In this document: piece by piece, positions 50,881-61,463 of the stretch
Position numbering within the stretch: the stretch's first letter is position 1
How the letters are laid out: every line of letters begins with the position of its first letter
Assembly: GCF_001649575.2 (NCBI RefSeq)
Contig: NC_051441.1
Coordinates: forward strand, 8,458,695-8,522,694
Length of the DNA stretch: 64,000 nt
Reading direction: 5' to 3'
Source: Kryptolebias marmoratus
Lineage: Eukaryota; Chordata; Actinopteri; Cyprinodontiformes; Rivulidae
The notes under the pieces: generated by a model
Told to the model about the DNA's origin: nothing
What the model saw: the letters and a program-made list of their open reading frames with translations, nothing else
The model's database searches: none
Made by a program: the position numbers and the translations under genes

Positions 50881-52554
50881 TACCAATATTTTTATGCAAG
50901 TTGACTCAGTAAGTGAACAATCTTTGTACGTACATACAGACTGAGTATAAGGTAACGTTCTCACATACAGTATGCGGCGCTGCAAATGTACAGGTTTCTC
51001 TGTAATGTAGGAAAGAATGAAGATGCTTACCACAGAAACCCTTGAGCACAAGTACCGTGCCTCAAAATATAAATACAAGACTCGAGTGGCAATTGAGTTT
51101 TCTGCTTCCTCTCATGGATGAAAACCCTTAAATCTGCCGATGGCCGAGGACTTTGATTCAAACTATTCTAACCCACAACATGTTACTATAAATACACTTA
51201 CCTGCTTAATTAAAATACAATCACAGCTCAAGTTAATTGACAGTTTCTGTTTTTGATATTTATGAATGTAAAATGCAGAACCACAAAAAGTGAAAATCTG
51301 GCTAGTGGAGAAATAAAGACTCATTCGTATGACCATATTCATAGTTGTTAAACATACTCATGTATCTATTTGCCACAAAATGTACAAATGAGTTGTTTGT
51401 GATTTCTGCTGTACAAAACACTCAAGCCCAGTTTATCATCTGGGTTCAGCCTCTGTTAGGATCATCTACCAAAAAAACACGGCGTCTTTTTGAGCAGAAA
51501 CAATGTAGGATGTGAGGACTGAAGGTTCTCCGTGGGGGTTGGTGTTGCTCCCCAGCAGCCGTGGTTTGTAGGCCCAACACGCCTGATAAAAGAGGTTATG
51601 AAGCTGCATCCACATCCCACGCAAAATCACACACACGAAGGCGTCATCCGCGCACTCACACACAATACAGGTGCATCTCGAGTGTTACTCAAGCGTTTGT
51701 CATTGTTTCCCGCCTACGTTCATTTCGCGAGGCCCTTTGAATAGGAAGCGCTTGCAAAAAAAATTTGCAAATAATCAGCCCACAAAGGAGGCCTTGGTGC
51801 ATCCAGGCGTGGGGTTGCAGTTCGTATCCTCGCTTCAAAGATGGGTCACAGTCTGAGCTGCTTTGCAGATCGTGACACGATCAGCGACAAACAGAAGAGA
51901 TCAGAGGTCCGAACAGCTGCTGTCATCAGAACGGAGCTAATTTATTTGTTTTTCAGTTTAACAATACCTCCGTAACTCATTGTTCCTGTATGCTACACAA
52001 AATAAAGCCCTGTAATGTTAATATATCATAAATATGGGACAGCATGACCAGCTGCAATAAAAAATACTTTAAGAAATCACTACAAGTCTCTATATAAAAG
52101 TAAGTTTGTAATATTTCAACAGAACACTGCTGTATAATATACAGCTGATTCTAGCAGACAGATATTAGACTTCCAAGTCTGGAGAACAAATTCATATAAA
52201 AACTTTCAAATGAGAGCAAGCTGTTACAAAAAAAAGGAACTACCACAAGAGCTTTTTCACAAAAAACAAAAAGAAAATCGTAAAATGTGGAGTTTGTGTA
52301 AATGTGAGGTGAAAGTTGAGCCAAATCTCAACACATTTTCTAAACACCGTGCCGTGCAGCAGTTAGAGAATAATCAAACTAACCCATCAGGTCGGATAAA
52401 AAGCTTCCAGACTGACTGATTGTGAAGCTTTTATGTTATTTATTTTTATCTATTTGTAGAGTAATTAATTTTCACATATCAGAAAAATATTAGTTTCTGG
52501 TTTGGAAAGAAGATTTTTTTAAACAAGTGACATTTTCATTTCATGCTAGACTTT

Positions 52555-52660
52555 TAAACTACTACCACACCAGAGTTTAGGTTATTATCTATAAGATATT
52601 TTGGCTCCAGACAGACAAACACACACACAGCTGCAGGCAAAAACATAATCGTCCGCAATT
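52555..52660 (+). repeat. Dispersed 'CCATCTTGAATGGG' repeat, short copy
   Basis: Only end blocks remain: CTACTACCACACCAGAGTTTAGGTTATTATCT, then AGATATTTTGGCTCC, CAGACAGACAAACACACACAC and GCAAAAACATAATCGTCCGC. These match the two ends of the 12.46-12.88 kb copy with the middle deleted. Confidence 0.45.
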
Positions 52661-54019
52661 TACTTTTATTTTATGTTAAGTTCTGGTCATTTTCTATGTT
52701 TTTGTTGTCATTCTGCACATCTTCCTGGTCATTTTTAACCTACTTTGTGTCATCTTGTGTCTCATTGGGAGATTTTATTTAACTTCTCAAACAGAAACTG
52801 AACAGTTTCCTTCACCTGCTTCCATCCTGGACCCTTTGGTCGGGACCAACACGGGTCACTCATCATTTTCAGATTAAAGCAGGCATGAAGAAGATGTTCC
52901 TCGAATATTTATTAGGTTATCGACTATTCCCAAGAAACAGACTGTTAACTAATCAATGCACAGCATGTCATGTTTAATCATGGAGACAGTGACTGCTCAG
53001 TGTTTGTTCTTCTTTTACGCACCCATATTTCTGTGCCTTTTCATAAAATCTATGACCGGTTAGCTTTTATTTATTACTGGAAGATTCTCTGCTATAGAGC
53101 AAATGTGTCCCTTAAAAATACTTTTAAATAAAACTCAAGTGTAACAGCAGATCTGCTTTGAAACTTAAGTATTCATTCGATTTACAGACTGGGGACGTTT
53201 TGTTGCCTCCATCTACCATCTGGTTTCTGCACAGCGGTTCTTGCTTCTTGGCTTATTTTTTTTGATATTTCAGTGAGCCAGTTTGCCGGGGGAACTCTGT
53301 GTGTGTGAACCCAGCTGCTGCGTTTTAGCTCGGTGCCGTCTTTGTAAATGAAATAAATAAAGAGCCGGCCTGCTTTTATTAAATATTTAAAGCTACGTGG
53401 TTCACTAAAGTAGGGCAGGAAGCTTCCTGCCAGGACGGATTTGTTGATCTTAACCGTAACTTTGCCATGAATGACCCTCTGAAGACGTCAGCTCCAGTGT
53501 GCCTCTCGTGCAGTTCTCGGTGTACTCTCTGTGGGATTTTTCATCGGAAATGTTGCTCAAAGAGAAAGAAGACATTTAGAAGGAAGCTTGATCTATTTAC
53601 CAATTAGTTCTATGTTCATCCTGCTCGGGTGACACTGGAGGAGCCAGTTTATTACGGTATTATCTGCTGGCCCAATAAATCTGCTCGTAGTTTGTTGTTT
53701 GCAGCTGCAGCTCAGAAGGAGTCAATCGTTCCACGATCAGTTGATTTAATCCCCAACAACCCCTGATCAGAATATCTCTAAAGTGGAAAATCAGCCCCGC
53801 CAACATGATCTTCACGTCTTATTCAGTCTGATTAAAAGCACCTACAAAATTAAAGGCCCATTAGCAATTAGCATTCCTTGAAGTGATGCATATTGTCCAC
53901 TGTTTTTCATCTTATGTTGAGGTGGTCAAACTTTGCAAAGGACATTATAAAGGACATTATGTGCATTCTCATGCAATATTGTGCTCTCTCAGAAAGTCTG
54001 TTAGTGCTCGGAGTAAGTC

Positions 54020-54195
54020 TTGTGAATGGCACTCGGTTGATAACATACCGAGTTTTAGTTTAATATCTATAAAACTGGCTGAGTTAGAGCCATTTCTATG
54101 CTGGCTAATGTCCATTATCTGTGGTGGCCATATTGAATTGAGTTGACTCCAAAGTTAATCAGTTATAGATGAACATCCAATAATTACTTTCTGAG
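54020..54195 (+). repeat. Dispersed 'CCATCTTGAATGGG' repeat, copy
   Basis: Has TTTTAGTTTAATATCTATAAAACTGGCTGAG, GGTGGCCATATTGAATTGAGTTGACTCC, CAGTTATAGATGAACATCCAATAATTACTTTCTG: strong block order match to the copies at 5.1 and 22.4 kb. Confidence 0.65.
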
Positions 54196-54267
54196 TCATA
54201 AGTTGAAAAGCGTGTTGCAGCACGACCCTTCGTCTGTCCTGAACTCTTCCTAACCTTACGATCAGAT

Positions 54268-54270
<3 letters not shown>

Positions 54271-54304
<34 letters not shown>
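54271..54304 (+). repeat. (GT)n microsatellite
   Basis: Uninterrupted TG run of 34 bases in the inferred 5'UTR intron. Confidence 0.95.
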
Positions 54305-54305
<1 letters not shown>

Positions 54306-56384
54306 CACGCTCAGCTTCACATCTACAACCCTGAGGTATGAGCATGGAGGGTTAGCATCAGATAATTCAGTCAAAGTTTGAGGAGCAGGAACGTAGCCTG
54401 ACCTGACTACGCTCTCTGCTTTTAGGATCATCAGCTCTGCTTTGTTTTCTAAAACAACTGTAAAGTATTTTCCACTATTTAGAAAACACTTACAGGCTCG
54501 ATCAGATCCAGTAAAGATGGATGATGCAGGAAAGCTTTGCCTTAAGTCTCACTAACGCCTCGTGTTTTGGAAAGTGAATGATCGATTGCCGCTCAGGGAC
54601 GTTTTCTGGGCTCCGCAGTCGTGGTTTTTTCCAAGAGGTTTGTTTTTAGTCCTTGCACCACATTTATCCGTGCATTCTATCCTTTTGTAAAGATATTTGT
54701 GAGACAGTGTAATCAAATTAAAGGTAAGCACTCTCCAAAAAAACAACAGTAATTGTTAGTGGCTATTGTACTGAGCCATTCAACATGCACTTGAACAGAG
54801 AGCAGTTTGGGACATTTGCATCATTCACTCATGCTTGATTTATTTTTTGTTTGTTTGTTTTGTTTTATATACAAATAAAAATTAATGTCCGTACAGGCAT
54901 TGTGTTAACAAGTAGCTGCCTACTCATTTAGTTCAGAAGAGAGGGGTAAAGAAACACACTCAAACAACCCAAGAGGTCAGCTCAGCATCTGCCTGTTTGA
55001 CCCTCAGCTGCCGTCACACCTGAGGTCAAGGCAGCAGAAAAAGCTACAGGATACTTCCTGGAGCAGAGACTTAGTCAGTCAGGTTGCTGTGATTTGTCCA
55101 TAAGAGAAAGAAACAAAGTGATCTAAAAGATTACTTTTTACACGTTGTTTTGAATCACAATCGGTTGTGCAAGATGATCCCATTTCATATGACAGATTAA
55201 ATACTTGCAAAGGCCGCATGGGACCCAGTCATGAGGTCAAAGGTCAGGTTGAGAAAGCCATTTTCTTTCTCCGTCTGTGGCTCTCACACTCTGCTTCCCA
55301 TCCTTTCGTAACCCCCTCCTGCGGGGGTCAGTTTGGTTCATTGTTGTTCCTCCGCGGTGCTAAGTTGCAGAAAGTGGTGCACAGCGAGCTGCTGGAGGAA
55401 ATTAGTCTGAGTGTTTTAGCGAGACGAGTGTGAAGGAGGGAAACCCCCAGAACACCGTCACACGTGGTGGAACAGTTTGTGCAGCAAGGTAAAGGATGCT
55501 CTCTCATGTGCGTCTTGGAGTCTCTCCTGTGAATAAACTGTGGTGCGCACAAACACGAGCTTTTGTATGAAATTGTGTGGAACATTGTTTTCAAGGTTTG
55601 ACCAAAAAGGCTACAACATTATCATTTCTTAACATAAAATGATCTTAGTTTAAAACTTGGCAATATACATTCCTTCAAGGAATGATAGGCCTTTAATTAA
55701 TTCAGTGATTCACAAAACATTTTTGAAAGCTGCTGCTGACAAACACTCGATTTTATGACCTGAAATAAATGGTTGAACGTTTAAATGAAAAAAAACAAAA
55801 TTTTTGTTTTGTTTGTTTTAAAGCTGATGCTGTTGCTTTAAAAATGAGAGTGAAATCAGTTCTTGTGTCTGACGGTGTTAAATGTACAAGAGTCAGTGCT
55901 GCCATCTGATCTGGACCGGTCCTGACCCGATGTTAGACCAGACAAGAGTAGCTCAGACCCCTCAGGCAATCTCTGCAATCAGTCTGTCTGCTAATGCTAA
56001 GTGCATCTAATGGTTATTACGCTGAACAGGTCATTTAGAAAGTCCGGCTCTTTGGTTCAGATGTAATCAAGTTATACTTTCAGTAGAACATACATTGTGT
56101 GCATTTAAAATGTGACCTCCTGGCTCGTTTTAGATTTTAGAGTCTTGTTGACATGTTCAGTTAAAAAGCAGACTGAAGGGTGTGAACGTGGGCTTTCTCA
56201 ACCACATGTGGATCACATTCTGTCCATCTTCTGTGGTCTTATCTCTTGACTAAATACCTGCTCGTCAGTAACCATAACACAGCCACACAGCCCCGTCCTC
56301 CTACCCGCCACAAGACTCGGAACAGAATGGAATTTGAAACGTTTTAGCCAAAAATGTTTCCATGCTCAAGGTGTTTTTTGCAGA

Positions 56385-56456
56385 AACGTTTCAGATTTCG
56401 TTCCGTTCTCCGGCTTCGGTCAGATCCGCTGGGAGTTCGCTGCAGTCGATAGCCAG
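56385..56456 (+). other. Probable noncoding exon 2 of the class B GPCR gene
   Basis: Acceptor TTTTTTGCAG (AG at 56383-56384) and a strong donor GATAGCCAG then GTGAGT (GT at 56457-56458) bound about 72 GC-richer bases. It lies 450 bases upstream of the signal-peptide exon on the same strand. Boundaries are good splice consensus; membership is inferred. Confidence 0.5.
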
Positions 56457-57003
56457 GTGAGTGACCTTTTGGCACACACGGACACACGCTGAACCAAAAA
56501 TCTGATTGGTTTTAACGTGAAAGTGCAGCCAACGGAGGGACTGCATCGCTTCTGGATCACTGATGAAGAAACAGCACATCCTGGAGGAGTTCTATGAATA
56601 TCTTGCTACATCGTTCAGTCTCACACCTTCTTTAACCATGTGTTTGCTTTGTTCAAGTGAAGATAAAAGTAGGACTGGTCTGTCTTTTCTGAAACAATGG
56701 CCTGTTTGGGCACAACTAAAACAGGCACTGAACGTTTCTCTTTCCTTTACTTGCTCCGTTTGCCTTCTGTCTATATTTGGGATAATTGCGCTGTGATAGA
56801 TGTGACCCAGCCTTTTTCCTGTTTTGGTCATCTTGTGACTAAAAGCTGAGCCAAGTTAATATGTTTTCAACGAACCTTGATGGATTGTGTGTCTCTGTGT
56901 CATTCAGGCTGTGTGGCGAGTGTAGATAAGCCCCCTTATGAGGTGAAAACCCCTCCCCATCCTGCAGTCTCCCCTCCTCCAGCACCACCAGCAGGAATAA
57001 GGG

Positions 57004-60000
57004 ATGTCAGGGCTGTTCCTCTTTCTGGCAGTGCTCATTGTCTCCTGCAGCATCCAGGTGTGTCCTAAGAGCTCACTCATACAAACATGTACATACAGAT
57101 GAAGGCAGGAAGGCACACAGTTTTTCTAAAGTTCAAAATCCTCCAAGCAAATGATGTGTGAACTGCACTTAGTCTGTGGCCTTTACCCACCATGAAGAAT
57201 GGTTGTTTACTTCTTCTCTGTTGAACTGAAACAAGTACATGCCAGTTTGCTAAAATGGCTTGTCTGAGGTTCTCATTCTGAATATTTCATCTAAAATATA
57301 ATCAGACAACATCAGAACATCCACAAATACCAGACCTTCTTGTTGTATCAGAATGCATTATTCTGTTTTTATAATATTTTTATCGTATTACGTCCTCTGG
57401 GCGTCACCATCTCCTCCTCAGGTGTCTCCTGCTGCTACATTGGACAAGCTGAAGGAGGACTGGAAACAGTACATGGAAGAGTGCGAGCATAACAACAGTC
57501 AGTATCCACCCAGCACCGGTGAGCTGAACATATTTGGATATATTTTTTTGTAGCTGAAGTTGTTAGCAATGTTGTTGGAGCCTGTGTGGAGTTTGCACAT
57601 TTTTCCTGTGTATGTGTGGGATTTCTCTGGGTACTCCGGTTTCTTCTCACAGACAAAAAACATCTCATTTGCACAAAAAAGCTGATGCAAAGCACTCAAT
57701 AGTTAAGATTTGTGTTTTCATTAAAATATAATTGAAAAGTAAGAAGAACAAGAGGCTATGATTCCTAAACTATTCAGCACTCCTGAGAAAGTTATATGTG
57801 CACATAAGAGATATTTAAACGTAATGTCTTACAGATTTGTAAAATGATTTGTATTTAATATTATCTTGCTGGACAGTTACAGCAAAGTGAGTTATAGTTT
57901 GGTCATCATATAACAGAGAGGCTCCCTGTTCACACAATGATAAAACCACAAGGCTTGCCATTGCTTCCAGTAATATGTTTGCAGCAATGCGCTGTCCTGC
58001 TGCTCGTGTGCAACGTGAAAAGTGATGCCTCATAGAGAAATTGTTTAACTACAGGGTGAATTCTGCCCTTCAGTTTCATTATCTGTGTGCATGTTCACTA
58101 CTGTTGGCATAAAACAAGCGAGCAGGTCCTCTCTGTCTTTTAAAAAAAAAATTGCTTCCCACACTTTGTGCAAAATCTCACCTCTCAACTCTTCGAGTCT
58201 GCAGATTTCATATACATTTCCTGCTGGTCCATTAGTGTGAAAGCACGCTGGCAGCTGAGGAGGACATGGGACCCGTCGCTTTGTCCACCTGAACATCCAG
58301 CAGCCCATGCGCTGTAACAATCAATGCTGATGAGAGGCATAATGAAATGGGGGAAAGTAGAGATAAAGATCAGCGATTTCAATATGAAAGTGCAGAAAAT
58401 TCCCAATGACTTCCAGCAGAGATCACTTCAAAGATGTGTGACTCTATTAAAACACTCAGAGTAACTGAGACAAACTGGTCAGGCTAATTGTAACGACTGT
58501 GTGTTTATTTGTCTGTTGTGTTAGCAAAATAGCTCATGAACCACTGGGCAGATTTTAAAGAAACTCTCATTAAGTAATCATTGGGCGTACTTCTACAACT
58601 GATTATCTTTTGGAGTCAGTCAAATTAAAAAGTTGCCTTAGCAAACACAAAATGGCTATAACTAAAGTTAGATGTGTTGGTAGCTGAGAGTCATCCCCAG
58701 CAAATACTCCAAGTGCACAAAGATCATGTGAGATGTTTGTTTCAAACTTTGGCATGCAAGGCAGCAGGTGATATGGATTCCTTTAAGGAATGCTAGTTTT
58801 AATTTTACTCTTGTTTTTCTTTTTTTCAATCTCAGGTCTTGTATGCAACAGGATATTTGACAATTATGCCTGCTGGCCTGATGGACTCCCCAACACTACA
58901 GTCAGTGTGGCATGCCCGTGGTATCTACCATGGCACCATAAAGGTTAGAGACGTGTGAGTCTGTAGAGCTGTACCGGGTTTGTTACTGCAGAGTAGCGCC
59001 GCTGTCGTGATGGCTGCACTTTCCATTAAAAGCTTGTGTTGTGCGCACATGCAGTCCAACACGGCATGGTGTACCAGGAGTGTAACGCCAGCGGGCTGTG
59101 GGTGTCAATGAAGAATACCAGCGAGTGTGATCCTCGTGATCCAAGTCAGGTAAGAAAGGCAAGTGAAAAACGGACAAAAAGATGCATGTTTTGGCGAAAG
59201 GATTGCATTTTGACATAATTTCTTTTTAAATGAAGGAACAAAAGATCTAATATCTTTATTGTTTATATATATGTTTGAATTTGCAGCACTACTTGGAACA
59301 TATTCGGATCATGTACACAGTGGGTTATTCCTTATCCCTGGTGGCTTTGGTATTGGCTCTTGGCATTCTTATATTCTTCAGGTAAACAAATCCTGGCTTG
59401 GTATTTGAAAAGTGTTGTAATACCTTTAGTATCTTGCAAATATGCAAATCAGATAAGGTTTTAGAACCATCTTGCACTGCATTTGCCAGGAAACTGCACT
59501 GCATGAGGAACAACATCCACATGAATCTGTTTGCCTCCTTCATCCTGCGAGCCCTGTCAATCCTGATCAAAGATGCTCTGCTGGAGGCCAACCACACATC
59601 ACAGCACCTCAGCAGGGACCAGGTTCAGGCATTTCCCAGTGCGTCACCCCCGATGGAGCTGCTGGACAACAATGTAGTGAGTATTGACAGTGATCCTTAC
59701 ACTGGTTAATAAAACATCCTCAATCAGATTGTCCCGTATTATCTTCTTTACTCAGTTCTGTGCTTCAGAAAATTAAAGTGCAAAAATGGAACTAAAGCAT
59801 TAAAAGAAAATGGATTTCGTTATCCCATAGGGTAAAAGCTCCAACAGCTAGTCGTGCACAAAGGGAAGATCCCTGTCTTTATTTGTGCCACAGCTGGCCG
59901 TTTCTGGGTTCAAAGTTGCTGCTTTTGTACAATCTGACTGCTGCCGGCTTGAAGCCTGAGGGAAATCTCATCTGCTCCGGTGCTGATCGGACCAAGTTCA

Positions 60001-61463
60001 GCTGAAACGTACTTAACATCTCTCTGCTTGCTGGGTTTTGTAAAAGTCATCTTCCTGCTCTCTTACAGACATCAATTAGCTGTCGCGTCGCGGTGGTGAT
60101 GATGCACTACAGCATCATGGCTAACAGCTACTGGCTGCTGGTGGAAGGCATCTACCTCCACAACCTGCTGGTCATCACAGTGTTCACAGAGAGGAACTAC
60201 TTCAAAATCTACTTTTGCATCGGCTGGGGTGAGATGGCTTTTTGTTGTGTGTTTCGAATCAGGGGAGTCATAGAAATTAAGTGCTATATTCTAGTTTTTG
60301 TGCTTGAGAAATGCAAAACAGTAGTGTGAAAAAAATTCATATTTTCTTTCAGGAACACCTTTAATATTCCTCATGCCTTGGGTCTTCGCTAAACATATTT
60401 CTGAAGATCACATGTAAGTGTTCCTCTTCATTATAAAAACATTTTTTACTAAGTCGTATTGAGTTATTGAGCGGCCAGTGCAGTTTTTTTTTGTAGAAAT
60501 CAGGCAGCAGGATCATAATTAAAACTTTTGAGTAATCATTTAGATCACAGTGAACAAACTAGAAATTAAGAAAAAAAAAGATGAATGAAAAAAAATTGCT
60601 TCAATACTTAAAATAATAAAAATTTGGAATGGCATCAGGCTCAGAACAAATGATAAAAATAATAGATTCTGACTGATTTAAAAAAAAAGAAGAAAAGAAA
60701 AACAACAGTTTTTTTATTACCCAGCCTTTAGCTCTTATCTGCGATGATTAAAAGACTACAGGCCACTAATGATGATGTCATCAAGGCACTAATTTAAGTT
60801 AGGACCTAGAGACTCTAAACGATTTTAATTATAAGAATAATATAAACGGTTGGTTTATTATTAAAGGCTCCTCTGTCACAGCAAGCAGACTGACATCACT
60901 GTGCTGCCCATACATTTGCCTGTTTTTAAAAATGGCTTCATCTTAATTAACCGATTGCTCTACCTTTAGTATTACAATAAAACAAAAATTAAAATATTGT
61001 TGGTAAATTCCCAGTTTTTAGTTATAATGTTTAGCTGTTTGTGGCTGTGTTGAGTTTGTATTAGATTCCTGTTTTCTTCAGGTTGCCAAACATGGTCAGC
61101 AGCTGCTAAAAACTGCTCTAAATATTTTATGTTAACATTGTACAACCTTCTTACACACTCCTCCGGTTTATAAGTATTTAAAGCCACACTGCTCAAATGC
61201 TAAGCCAGAGTTGTTATGTAAAAAATGTAAAACCTGCAGCGGCGTTGTACATCCCCCTCTTATCAATCTAACAGAGAAAAGACTTCTCTTGTAGAAGCAG
61301 CAGCAAAACAGCCTTGTTTAAAGGCATGTTAAGTACAGGAAATATTACTGGTGTCCTCTGGCTGATATATTCTTTAATGTTTTTCCTTTTCAGGTGTTGG
61401 GAGCAAAATATAAACATGAATTACTGGTGGATAATCCGCGCACCCATTCTTGTTGCTGTTGTG
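57004..61463 (+). CDS. gcgr: Glucagon-receptor-subfamily class B GPCR, 5' nine coding exons (3' end missing)
   Basis: Secretin-family hormone receptor that binds glucagon-like peptides and signals through Gs/cAMP. Coding exons are 57004-57057, 57422-57518, 58836-58943, 59055-59149, 59287-59381, 59490-59676, 60069-60228, 60353-60413 and 61394-61463. All have GT-AG junctions with matching phases (309 codons). The signal peptide is residues 1-18. The hormone-binding domain has the six invariant cysteines (39, 54, 63, 77, 96, 111), sequons N42, N70, N97, N107, and YACWPDG and [13 protein letters not shown], the last nearly identical to mammalian GCGR. TM1 to TM5 follow ([36 protein letters not shown]). 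The last ~100-150+ residues (end of TM5 to tail) lie right of 64000. GCGR, the fish glucagon-related-peptide receptor (grlr/GCRPR) and GIPR are candidates; the exact paralogue is not settled. The start exon begins after an acceptor at 56906-56907. Confidence 0.9.
58500..58700 (-). repeat. Dispersed 'CCATCTTGAATGGG' repeat, inverted copy
   Basis: In GPCR intron 2, minus-oriented: the order of GCTCATGAACCACTGGGCAG, ACAACTGATTATCTTTTGGAGTCAGTC and GTTGCCTTAGCAAACACAAAATGGC is the reverse complement of the 12.5 kb copy (its TTTGCTAAGG and TGATCCATGAGAT blocks). Confidence 0.6.

Larger units (their letters stand above)
49351..56380 (+). other. Probable large 5'UTR intron of the class B GPCR gene
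   Basis: About 7 kb without supported coding sequence. It includes a SINE (50.78 kb), two copies of the CCATCTTGAATGGG family (52.6, 54.1 kb) and a GT microsatellite (54.27 kb). A possible extra exon ends GTGCAGCAAG then GTAAAG at about 55492. Confidence 0.4.

Noticed and set aside
55440..55500. Possible extra exon ending GTGCAGCAAG before GTAAAG
   Set aside because: Only the donor is convincing; no clear acceptor or coding evidence, so mentioned only within the intron entry.
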